From Flavicella marina (lineage in GTDB: Bacteria > Bacteroidota > Bacteroidia > Flavobacteriales > Flavobacteriaceae), in the NCBI RefSeq assembly GCF_009193215.1, contig NZ_VYVA01000006.1, positions 162,140 to 226,139 of the forward strand: a stretch of 64,000 nt of DNA, given 5' to 3'. The position numbers and the translations under genes are program-made. Below are positions 1-7,951 of the stretch, piece by piece (the first letter of the stretch is position 1; the number at the start of each line of letters is the position of its first letter). The notes under the pieces are model-generated. The model was given only the letters and a program-made list of their open reading frames with translations. It searched no databases and was not told where the DNA came from.

Positions 1-911
1 TAATCACTTGATAAAAATGATTTTAGTTTAGAAATGTTATCTCCTTTCCAAATAAAAATATTGTTTTCGTTGTAAAAATCGTATTTTTTTATCTCTTTGT
101 TGTTCGTTATTAATTTTTTGTCGAATTGAATGGCCTCAAAAACTCGAAAAGATAAACCATGATGTGTACCATTTAAAAAATCAAGAATGACTTTTGATTT
201 TTTTATATATGCTATGTTTTCAGAATAGCTAATATGGGTCGATAAATAGTTGATTTCTTCCTGCTTATATTTGTTAGTTTTATTTTTGTCGGTACAGTAA
301 ATATAATATTTGGAGTTTAGATTGAGATATCTAGTTTTGTTGATGAAATCTTCTATAATCGGCATTCTTTGCGTGATATATGACCCCATGAAATATAGAT
401 CAAAATCAAGTTTGATTTCACTAGAATCAGATTCAGAATCGAAATAAAAATTAGTAGTGGGTAAGTAGCCTTGATTGAAGTCTTTGGGGTCAAAAATAAA
501 AAATCGATCAAAATATGGAATCATTTTATTGATGGCCGGAAAGCGATGTAAACCATCCCAATGATATGTGATGAGAGAATTTGATTTCTCTTTTAGTTTA
601 GAGATAATGTCTAAGGGGTAAATGTCTGCTCGAATCAATAAAGTGTATTCTACTTTCCCGTTGATGGAATTTATTTGATTGATGATATTATTTTTATACG
701 GGGCAAATTTTAAAATGCTTTTATAATTTCTGTCTCCTAAAACTAGTTTTCTGAAAATATATATCACGTTTTGCGTGAAAGTTTTTTTTAGTTTTTTGTG
801 TTCTGGATAAGAGATGTTGATGACTTCAAATCCCAATATTTCTAGATTCTTTTGTATGAGACTGTTTACTTCAAAAGATTGTGGTAAACCAATAATAATG
901 CGAGGTTTCAT
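1..911 (-). CDS. CgeB-like glycosyltransferase, C-terminus beyond window
   Basis: Partial gene: it starts with ATG at 911 (MKPRIIIGLPQSF) and is still open at position 1, giving about 303 codons. It aligns along its whole length with the two genes at 2004-3017 and 3017-4033. All three share a YHWDGL-RFP motif, an FFIFDP-DF motif, a GLSFR-FE motif followed by KLITNN, and a YDFY-NIFIW end. By comparison with the 337- and 338-residue paralogues only about 35 residues are missing. The family resembles CgeB/glycosyltransferase group 1-like proteins found in polysaccharide loci. The sugar donor and acceptor cannot be told from sequence. A divergent GT4 gene begins 78 bases away on the other strand. 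Confidence 0.75.
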   Translation of the reverse strand, partial: MKPRIIIGLPQSFEVNSLIQKNLEILGFEVINISYPEHKKLKKTFTQNVIYIFRKLVLGDRNYKSILKFAPYKNNIINQINSINGKVEYTLLIRADIYPLDIISKLKEKSNSLITYHWDGLHRFPAINKMIPYFDRFFIFDPKDFNQGYLPTTNFYFDSESDSSEIKLDFDLYFMGSYITQRMPIIEDFINKTRYLNLNSKYYIYCTDKNKTNKYKQEEINYLSTHISYSENIAYIKKSKVILDFLNGTHHGLSFRVFEAIQFDKKLITNNKEIKKYDFYNENNIFIWKGDNISKLKSFLSSD

Positions 912-988
912 CAAGTTGTGTTTTGTTTAATAAAAGTAATATAATTATTTAAATATTATTAAGTTTGTGTGGCTAAAGAAATGATAAA

Positions 989-2023
989 ATGAAAAGAAAA
1001 CCTACCATATGTATCGATATAGAAAGAATGAAATACAAAAATATTGGTTTGTTTACCTTTTGTAATGAGTTGGTTTTAGCTCTTAAAGATGGATTTAAAT
1101 ATTCATATTTTGGTACTACAACATTTAGCACAATTAAGCCTAAATGGTATCATAAATATTTAGACGTACCTGTCAAGAATATTGATATTTGGCATGCGAC
1201 ACATCAAGATACTAATTATTTACCGCAGAGTGATGTTCCCGTTGTTTTGACAATTCACGACCTCAATTTTTTATATGCAGATAAATCTAAATCAAAGGTA
1301 GACAAACGTTTAAATAAAGTGCAAAGGCTGATTGATAGATCGAGTTTTATAGTGGTTATCTCAAATTATGTTTTAGAAGATGTAAAGAAATTTCTTGATT
1401 TGAAAGGTACACCGATAAAAGTGATTTATAATGGTACAAAAACACCTGAAAAAAATCTTGAGAAACAGAAGGTATTATCAGAAGAGCCTTTCCTGTTTAC
1501 AATTGGTACAGTTGTTCCGAAAAAAAACTTTCATGTTTTGTTGTGCTTGTTGATTAATTCGCCATACAAACTTGTTGTTGCTGGTAATCAAAATGATAAA
1601 GATTATTTAGATTCAATTATTTCTGAAGCAACAGCACTTGGTGTTATGGATAAATTAGAGTTGGTCGGACCTGTATCTGAAAATGATAAGAATTGGTATT
1701 ATGAAAATTGTCGAGCATTTTTATTTCCTTCTTTGTCTGAAGGTTTTGGATTGCCAGTAATTGAAGCGATGAGATTTGGTAAACCCGTGTTTTGCTCGAA
1801 TTTAACAAGCCTTCCAGAGATAGGAGGGGCTGAAGCTTATTATTTTACTTCTTTTGATGAAAAGCATATGCAAGATGTTTTTACTAATGGGATGAATGAT
1901 TACGACAATGATTCTGATAAGAAAAATAAAATTATAGCTTGGTCTAATCAATTCACTTGGGGAAAAACAGCGCAGCACTATGAAGAAGTGTATTTATCCG
2001 TACTTAACGAGGTATGTCAATAA
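989..2023 (+). CDS. Glycosyltransferase family 4 (group 1) protein
   Basis: A 344-residue GT-B fold glycosyltransferase of family GT4. The N-terminal half contains the HATHQD and LTIHDLNFLY stretches typical of mannosyl/rhamnosyltransferase-like members. The C-terminal half carries the nucleotide-sugar-binding EGFGLPVIEA motif (the E-x7-E signature), after an FTIGTVVPKKN strand. It probably adds a sugar to a surface glycan on the cytoplasmic face of the inner membrane. It is the only plus-strand gene in an otherwise minus-strand glycan cluster. A TAAGTTTG box at 960-967 is a plausible -7 element, though no good -33 box lies at normal spacing. Its last 20 bases overlap the 3' end of the convergent gene. 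Confidence 0.85.
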   Translation: MKRKPTICIDIERMKYKNIGLFTFCNELVLALKDGFKYSYFGTTTFSTIKPKWYHKYLDVPVKNIDIWHATHQDTNYLPQSDVPVVLTIHDLNFLYADKSKSKVDKRLNKVQRLIDRSSFIVVISNYVLEDVKKFLDLKGTPIKVIYNGTKTPEKNLEKQKVLSEEPFLFTIGTVVPKKNFHVLLCLLINSPYKLVVAGNQNDKDYLDSIISEATALGVMDKLELVGPVSENDKNWYYENCRAFLFPSLSEGFGLPVIEAMRFGKPVFCSNLTSLPEIGGAEAYYFTSFDEKHMQDVFTNGMNDYDNDSDKKNKIIAWSNQFTWGKTAQHYEEVYLSVLNEVCQ

Positions 2024-3017
2024 CGGTGTAAGGTTTTTCATTTAAAAGATATTTAATCCAATTCTTAAAAGAATATTTTTCCTTTACCTCTTTAGGTATT
2101 TCTTGATAAGGAAGCTTTAAAAAATCTTCGAAACCTTCTAAGCTTTCTCCATCCCAGATAAAAATATTGTTTGGATGGTAGAAATCATACTTTGAAATAC
2201 TAGGGTTGTTTGTGATTAGTTTTTTTGATAACTGTAATCCTTCGAAAAACCGAAAGGAAAGTCCTTGATGTGAGTCACTTACCAAGTCAAATATTATAGC
2301 ACTTCGCTTTACAAAACTGATGTTGTCATCATAAGTTTTATGTTTGTCAATATACTCAATATTAGTATTTTCTTGAACATCCACCGAATTAGTGAAATGT
2401 AGGAGAAATTTATTATTTAGATTGAGGTGTTCGGTTTTTTCGATAAAGTTGTTAATGTATTGGACTCTTTTACCACCTGTCGAACCAATATAAAAAATAT
2501 CAAATTCGTCATTCTTCGAATTTGTGTTTGAGTAATAATCAAAATAAAAATTCGTCGAAGAAAAGAAATGGTTATTTTGATGTGTGTTAAAATCTTCAGG
2601 ATCGAAAATAAAAAAGCGATCAAAATATGTTATATAGTCTAATATTTGTGGAAAGCGAGCCAGTCCATCCCAGTGATATGAAATTAATTGATTGGACTTT
2701 GATTTTATTAGTTTGATTACTTTTTCAGGATAAATATCAGCTCTGATTAAAAGCGCTGCATCAGCATTTTTTACTGATTTAAGTTTGTTGGTTATTTCGT
2801 TTTGATAGGGTTTAAATTTCAGTTTGTTTTTATAATGTTTGTCGTTTAAGAATAATTTTCTGAACGTATTGGTAATTCTCTCTCCAAAATTGCGATATTG
2901 AAAATCATGATTAGGGTAGCTTATATCAATAACTGTATAACCATGGAATTCAAGGTTCTTTTTTATCGAAGCGTATAAACTAAAAGTTTGAGGTAACCCT
3001 AGAATTATTTTTTTCAT
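2004..3017 (-). CDS. CgeB-like glycosyltransferase (paralogue 2)
   Basis: A 337-residue protein, second member of the tandem paralogue trio. The N-terminus (MKKIILGLPQTFSLYASIKK) is a beta-alpha unit typical of GT-B N-domains. YHWDGLARFP (about residues 120-130), FFIFDPEDF (about 137) and GLSFRFFEGLQLSKKLITNN (about 255-275) are shared with both neighbours, as is the IFIWDG near the end. The start ATG overlaps the stop codon of the gene upstream by one base (TAATG), so the two are probably translationally coupled. Its exact substrate is unknown. Being kept beside two near relatives suggests that each adds a related but different residue. Confidence 0.75.
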   Translation of the reverse strand: MKKIILGLPQTFSLYASIKKNLEFHGYTVIDISYPNHDFQYRNFGERITNTFRKLFLNDKHYKNKLKFKPYQNEITNKLKSVKNADAALLIRADIYPEKVIKLIKSKSNQLISYHWDGLARFPQILDYITYFDRFFIFDPEDFNTHQNNHFFSSTNFYFDYYSNTNSKNDEFDIFYIGSTGGKRVQYINNFIEKTEHLNLNNKFLLHFTNSVDVQENTNIEYIDKHKTYDDNISFVKRSAIIFDLVSDSHQGLSFRFFEGLQLSKKLITNNPSISKYDFYHPNNIFIWDGESLEGFEDFLKLPYQEIPKEVKEKYSFKNWIKYLLNEKPYTVIDIPR

Positions 3018-4033
3018 TAAAATAAAGTTATTGGTTGATGCGGTTCAATGTCTAATACATAGTTAGACCAATTTGTAAAGCTATATTTGTTTTTTATCGA
3101 TGCTTCAATTGGCGCAAAAGGTAGTTCTAAAAACGCTTCATAACCATCTAGATTGTAGCCATCCCAATAAAAAATATTTTGTGGGTTGTAAAAGTCATAC
3201 GCTTTTACAAGCGGGTTGTTTGTTATTAATTTTTTGTTATAAAAAATAGCTTCAAATGTTCGGAATGAAAGTCCATTATGGTCATCTGTTTTAAAGTCTA
3301 AAACTATTCTAGCGTCTTTTATATGTGCAATTGTTTCGCCATAACTGATAAATTCGTCAATATAAGTGATTCCATTAATTAGGTATTGAGACGCAACACT
3401 TTTTTTCTGATTATAAATAAGTACGTTTAATTTTTGATTTAGCTCTTGAGATTTCTCGATAAAAGTTTTTATTTTCGGCATTCTTGACTGCAAAAAGGTA
3501 CCTATAAAAAATATATCTGTGCTGCAGTTTGTATTGTTGTTTGGGTTATCATAGTCAAAATAAAAATTTGTTAATGGTAAGAAGTTTTGGTTCTTTGTCA
3601 AATCTGATTTGTCGAACACAAAAAATCGTTGGAAATATTTTTGATAATTGTAAATTTCAGGATATCTATCCAAACCATCCCATTGATAGCAAATGTTTAG
3701 TTTAGCAAGTTTGGTTAATTTTTCTACTACTTCTTTCGGAAACATATCAGGTCTAATAAAAAAAGTATAATCAAAATTATGTGACATTAATTCTTTTACA
3801 GTTTCAGAAGTTTGAAGGGTTTTATATTTATAATACAAGGTTGTACTTTTGTATGTTTTGTCTCCTAGGCAAGTTTTTCTGAAAAAATTAATAATCTTAT
3901 CTTTTTTGTTTAGGTATTTAATTTCACCATCAATGATCAACGATGTAACTTCGAAGCCTAAAAATTCAAAGTTTTTTACAATTGATTTGTACAAGTTGAA
4001 ATGATTCGGTGCAGCAAATAATATTTTTTTCAT
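3017..4033 (-). CDS. CgeB-like glycosyltransferase (paralogue 3)
   Basis: A 338-residue protein, third member of the trio. It keeps the family motifs in variant form: YQWDGLDRYP, FFVFDKSDL, GLSFRTFEAIFYNKKLITNN and YDFYNPQNIFYWDG. Of the three it differs most at the motif FDP, where it has FDK. It follows the DUF616-type gene after 12 bases and is coupled to the next gene by a one-base stop/start overlap, so the run from 9784 down to 2004 reads as one or two long minus-strand transcripts. It is a probable glycosyltransferase of surface polysaccharide synthesis; the specificity is not deducible. Confidence 0.75.
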   Translation of the reverse strand: MKKILFAAPNHFNLYKSIVKNFEFLGFEVTSLIIDGEIKYLNKKDKIINFFRKTCLGDKTYKSTTLYYKYKTLQTSETVKELMSHNFDYTFFIRPDMFPKEVVEKLTKLAKLNICYQWDGLDRYPEIYNYQKYFQRFFVFDKSDLTKNQNFLPLTNFYFDYDNPNNNTNCSTDIFFIGTFLQSRMPKIKTFIEKSQELNQKLNVLIYNQKKSVASQYLINGITYIDEFISYGETIAHIKDARIVLDFKTDDHNGLSFRTFEAIFYNKKLITNNPLVKAYDFYNPQNIFYWDGYNLDGYEAFLELPFAPIEASIKNKYSFTNWSNYVLDIEPHQPITLF

Positions 4034-4045
4034 TCCATTTAAAAT

Positions 4046-4996
4046 TTAAGTAGTGTGATTTTTTATCAGTGTTTTAATACTTTGTTTTTTTAGTTTTCCC
4101 TTAAATGCTGATTTAACAAAAAAATGATATTTTTTCCAGGCTATAATACTTCTATTTATTTTGTAGTTCCATATTGGAATTTTAATGATTAGGAATAAGT
4201 GTTTTAGAATATATTTTAAGTTGTACCTTATAAATACTCTTGTTTTAGAGTGCTTATTTTCAAAGGCTACCTGGCTTTTAATCTGTCTGATTTCAGATGA
4301 AAAATCTAACTTGTGATCGAACCAGTAAAACCAAGGGTTTCCCGATCTCAAATCACCTTTTAAGTATTCTAATTTTGTGAAATTTGTTTTCCAAACACAA
4401 TAATTAAAGCTTAATTGATCCCTTTTACTTCTGTTTTGAACAAAACTCCACCACATATCCATTAGTTCAATCAAGTCATTGTCATGATGCTTTCGTATCA
4501 AAACTGCGGCAAATATAAGTCCGTTATGTTGTGGATAATTTTCTGATTTAAAAAAATCTATTTGACTTTTCATCGTTCTAGGGTCGTCTCTATAGTTTCC
4601 TAGGTGTTCTCCAATAGCGACAAGTTCATTGTATTCTTTGTATGCACAATTTCTTGGGTCTAAGTAGGTTTGATTATGGTCAAAACACAACATAGAGGCG
4701 TTGTTCAATTTAGCAAGAAGCTTTTGTCTAAAATCGCGAATGATTAAATAATTAGCGTCGATATAAACACTTATCTCGTAATTTTTTAAGTGTTTATGAG
4801 GTAAAATTTTATAATATCTATTTGAACGAGTATTGTCTCCCGGAACGGGGGGCGAAACTTTTATGATATTCCAAGAGTTTGAAGATAGGTCTTGATCAGT
4901 ATAACAAATATAGTCTATTCCTTCTATTTTGGGCTGTTCAATAAGTCCACTATAATTTCCAAATAAAGCTGTATAAACAACGATTTTTTGTTTCAT
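4046..4996 (-). CDS. DUF616/TOD1-like glycosyltransferase
   Basis: A 316-residue protein with the N-terminal signature of the DUF616 (TOD1/MUCI70) glycosyltransferase-like family: VVYTALFGNYSGL, then DYICYTDQ, RSNRYYKILPHK, and SVYIDANYLI, where the D-x-N sits at the usual metal/nucleotide site. A QHNGLIFAAVLIRKH motif and a DQLSFNY motif follow, both typical of this GT-A-like group. The last 51 residues (from about 266) form a hydrophobic/basic tail with KIPIWNYKINRSI that recurs in the next two genes, whose catalytic domains are of other families. The tail may hold the enzymes at the membrane. The protein is probably a surface-glycan enzyme. Confidence 0.75.
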   Translation of the reverse strand: MKQKIVVYTALFGNYSGLIEQPKIEGIDYICYTDQDLSSNSWNIIKVSPPVPGDNTRSNRYYKILPHKHLKNYEISVYIDANYLIIRDFRQKLLAKLNNASMLCFDHNQTYLDPRNCAYKEYNELVAIGEHLGNYRDDPRTMKSQIDFFKSENYPQHNGLIFAAVLIRKHHDNDLIELMDMWWSFVQNRSKRDQLSFNYCVWKTNFTKLEYLKGDLRSGNPWFYWFDHKLDFSSEIRQIKSQVAFENKHSKTRVFIRYNLKYILKHLFLIIKIPIWNYKINRSIIAWKKYHFFVKSAFKGKLKKQSIKTLIKNHTT

Positions 4997-5039
4997 GATT
5001 GAGTAATATTTAAATCAATATTTTTATCAAGCGTTAAGT

Positions 5040-6017
5040 TTAATTCATTATTTCATTCAGGTTAGAAATGTAGTTTTTTATATCAGTTTTATTCCAATCA
5101 AACTCTAGACAAAAGAAAAAAATTTTTCGATATTCTTTAAAAGATATTACTTTGTTTTTGAATTTTAAATGCCAAAGAGGAATTTTAATTAGTAAATATG
5201 GTAGAAAAATCAATTTTGAGATATAAGATAAAAGACTATGGCTTTTAACAATGATTTTGTACTTCTTAAGATTGTCAGAAATCATAGCTAGGTCATACTT
5301 AGGATGAATTGAATGAATTACTTTCTTATATTTATGAAGGTTTTTACGATTATAGGTGTTTCTTGTAAAAAGGGTTCTCTTGATAAATGGAAAACCTCTT
5401 AGAATCATGAGTTCCCAGTCTTTTGCTGGGTCATGCAAGAATGAATTTGGTTTTTCGATAAAGTAAGTGTCATATGAAAAATTATCTTCTTCCAAAATTC
5501 GTGTTAATCCATGTTCGTATTTTAAAATGATATTACGTCTAATTTTTTCTTTTTTAATTGATGTAATAAAGTTAGAAAACGTGTCGGATTTAAATGCGTC
5601 TTTATTTATAGAAACAAAATAACTTTGTATGTGAGGTGAGCTATCTATCGTGTTGTGAGTGAAACCCCAAAAGTCAATGTTTTTATTTTCCATTTTGTGA
5701 AACACGGCGTCTAGTTTGTAAAATGGCCCATAACATGAATCATTTGCGAGTATTAACCAATCATAATTTTTTAGGATATCTAATTCAATAGCTTTTAGAT
5801 AACTTAATTTATGTGAGCCAAAATCATATTCTCCATGAGATTTACATGTGCTAGTTAATATAAATGGATTTATTTTTTCTAATTCAAATTCGCTTAATTC
5901 GCAATCTGCAGAAAAAATTATGTCTGAAACGTAATTAAGCTCCTTTAAATAATGTATGACATATGTATCAATTTGGTTTTTTGGATCATAAAATGAAAAA
6001 AACGTTAATCTTTTCAT
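5040..6017 (-). CDS. RgpF-like rhamnan synthesis protein
   Basis: A 325-residue protein resembling the RgpF (rhamnan synthesis F) family. Visible signs are the N-terminal FFSFYDPKNQIDTYVIHYL (conversing with a lone-traveller-type N-domain), HGEYDFGSHKLSYLKA, the WLILANDSCYGPF stretch, and DFWGFTHN, all hallmarks of RgpF-like GT domains. From about residue 269 comes the shared tail (IKIPLWHLKFKNKVISFKEY). Its stop codon region is followed 43 bases later by the DUF616 gene. Its start overlaps the end of the upstream GT4 gene by four bases (ATGA), so the two are coupled. It probably transfers a deoxyhexose during surface polysaccharide assembly. Confidence 0.78.
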   Translation of the reverse strand: MKRLTFFSFYDPKNQIDTYVIHYLKELNYVSDIIFSADCELSEFELEKINPFILTSTCKSHGEYDFGSHKLSYLKAIELDILKNYDWLILANDSCYGPFYKLDAVFHKMENKNIDFWGFTHNTIDSSPHIQSYFVSINKDAFKSDTFSNFITSIKKEKIRRNIILKYEHGLTRILEEDNFSYDTYFIEKPNSFLHDPAKDWELMILRGFPFIKRTLFTRNTYNRKNLHKYKKVIHSIHPKYDLAMISDNLKKYKIIVKSHSLLSYISKLIFLPYLLIKIPLWHLKFKNKVISFKEYRKIFFFCLEFDWNKTDIKNYISNLNEIMN

Positions 6018-7135
6018 TGTTTTTTGTTTTTGTCAAATTGGCTAATAAAATCTTTGATTTCATGGATGTCTAATTTGATATTTGAATTATAACATTTTAA
6101 TATTATCTGTAGGTATTCTTTGAATGTAATCGTTCTTCTGTTGAAACGATTAAACCAAAAGGGGCCTTTTACTATTAAGTATAAAAGATTTAGTGTAGAT
6201 AAGAAAAAATCATCAATCTTAAGTTTCAGATGTCTAAGAGATCTAAAATTTTGTATTTCTTCGGCTAGTTCAAAATATTTTACTATTTGAAGGTCAATGT
6301 TTAAATTCTCCAATGCGTATTCCCGGAGGAACTCCCCGTCTTTAGCATTGTATTGTAGAAATTCGTTTTCGAGTTCGTCTGAATTGAATTTTTTCTTAGA
6401 AAATCGACCGCTACAATTATTTATTATAAAATTGGAAATGTTTTTTTCTGTTACATAACCATCTGCAAATGACTCTGAGTATTCTCTGTTATCAAATATA
6501 ACAACAGGTCTACCACAAGCCATGGCTTCATATGCTGATCTACCTAATCCTATTACTAAATCAACTTTATTGATTATTTGTTCAACATTCCAAGTAGCAT
6601 TTATATGCTTGTTTAAAATATGCAGTTGTATGCCCATTTTCTCACATGCTGTACGAATCATTTTATTTGCGCTCTCAGATTGAGATAGACTTAGAATATT
6701 TTTTAAAGAAGAGTTTATGGAGTGATTAGAAAAAAAACGATTACAATCGATACCATTTAAAATTAATTTGCTTTTGAACCCTTTATTAGTCAGATGATCC
6801 ATTACTTCTTGTGATATTGCTACGTGTCTATCAGCATATTTTGATGGCTGCTCAGATTTAGGAAAAATACCATGACAGGTCTGAATTATTTTTCCTTTTG
6901 AATACAAATAGTTAACACAGGTATTATGATTTGCAAAAATAACGTCGTATTTCTTTTTGCTCATAAATCTTACATTCAAATCTTTTTCAATTTTCGTAGA
7001 AGTAATCCCTTTGAAAAACGTAAAATATTCAACGTTATATCCTTTTTCAATAAGTTTTGAAATTAAGGTATAGGTAAATGTTTCAGACCCACCTATCTTC
7101 TGTAAATGATTATTAGCGACTAATATAGAAGGCAT
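6014..7135 (-). CDS. Glycosyltransferase family 4-like protein with shared tail
   Basis: A 373-residue GT-B glycosyltransferase. I place the start at the ATG at 7135 (MPSILVANNH), not at the TTG just upstream, because ATG gives a TGATG overlap with the preceding gene. The N-domain has KIGGSETFTYTLISKL, as in GT4 enzymes. The C-domain has GRSAYEAMACGRPVVIFDN, the nucleotide-sugar-binding segment. From about residue 315 to the end it carries the tail KGPFWFNRFNRRTITFKEY, related to the tails of the next two genes downstream. It is coupled to the RgpF-like gene by an ATGA overlap. It is a likely cytoplasmic, membrane-associated glycan enzyme; donor unknown. Confidence 0.8.
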   Translation of the reverse strand: MPSILVANNHLQKIGGSETFTYTLISKLIEKGYNVEYFTFFKGITSTKIEKDLNVRFMSKKKYDVIFANHNTCVNYLYSKGKIIQTCHGIFPKSEQPSKYADRHVAISQEVMDHLTNKGFKSKLILNGIDCNRFFSNHSINSSLKNILSLSQSESANKMIRTACEKMGIQLHILNKHINATWNVEQIINKVDLVIGLGRSAYEAMACGRPVVIFDNREYSESFADGYVTEKNISNFIINNCSGRFSKKKFNSDELENEFLQYNAKDGEFLREYALENLNIDLQIVKYFELAEEIQNFRSLRHLKLKIDDFFLSTLNLLYLIVKGPFWFNRFNRRTITFKEYLQIILKCYNSNIKLDIHEIKDFISQFDKNKKQ

Positions 7136-7929
7136 CAAATAGGAATATTAAATTTATTTTTCACCTTTTTTATTTTTACAAGATTTTTATAATTACTCGG
7201 TGGGTAAACAGGGTTACCTTCCTTCCAATTATTAAAATAATCAACATAAAATTCTATGTTGTTGTTTTTGTAGACTCCATTTGCGCTAGAGTTAGTTAAT
7301 TTTGAAGAGATGTTTTTTCGAACCAAGGTCATATGGTGCATTTGAATAACTTTTCTATCAAATAAAATGAACTTATTACCTCTGACTCTGCGTGTGGGGT
7401 CAACTTTTACTGGATAGTTAATATTATATTTGAATTTTTTGAAACGTTTAATTTTAAAAATAAAAGATACGTAATATTCTGGTTGATTTTGGTAAATCAT
7501 TTCATAAATTGGTTTTTTGAAATAATTTGTTAAACGTACAGCGGTTATATCGTATTTATTTTTTGAAATTATGGTTTTAGCTTCTTGCAATTGTTTTACA
7601 TCATAGAATTCATCAGAATCCATTGATAGAAAATGAGTGCATTTGTTTTTTTTGGCAATTTTTAGACCAATGTTTCGTTTTTTCGTTTCATTAAAATGTT
7701 CTGTTTTTGTTAGGTCTGGTGTATATTCGAATAGTTGGTCAATTAATTTTTCTTCTACAAGTCTATCAAGTATTGGTAACAAATACTCAGAGCAATTTTG
7801 CCCCTTATTTGAAATTTTTTGGAAAACGACATTTATATGATTTGTTTCCTCTCTGATAGATTTTATAGAAGCTTCCAATAATTCTTCAGTGTCAAATAAA
7901 TTATAGGAAACACCTAGTTTCATCTTCAT
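7135..7929 (-). CDS. Glycosyltransferase family 2-like protein
   Basis: A 264-residue GT-A-type protein. It opens with KLGVSYNLFDTEELLEASI, a form of the GT2 N-terminal strand and helix. It has FNETKKRNIGLKIAKKNKC and then HFLSMDSDEFYDV, where the D-S-D is the metal-binding DxD motif. The following RLTNYFKKP and PVKVDPTRRVRG segments suit the acceptor half of the domain. No transmembrane segment is evident. Two adjacent ATG codons exist (MKMKLGV); either may be used. The gene sits 22 bases after the ABC exporter and overlaps the next gene by one base, so it belongs to the glycan operon. Confidence 0.75.
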   Translation of the reverse strand: MKMKLGVSYNLFDTEELLEASIKSIREETNHINVVFQKISNKGQNCSEYLLPILDRLVEEKLIDQLFEYTPDLTKTEHFNETKKRNIGLKIAKKNKCTHFLSMDSDEFYDVKQLQEAKTIISKNKYDITAVRLTNYFKKPIYEMIYQNQPEYYVSFIFKIKRFKKFKYNINYPVKVDPTRRVRGNKFILFDRKVIQMHHMTLVRKNISSKLTNSSANGVYKNNNIEFYVDYFNNWKEGNPVYPPSNYKNLVKIKKVKNKFNIPI

Positions 7930-7951
7930 TGTGTTATTTGTTTGTTTATAT

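Noticed and set aside
2417..2623. Small minus-strand frame inside the second CgeB-like gene
   Set aside because: It is a shifted-frame shadow of the longer gene with low-complexity translation.
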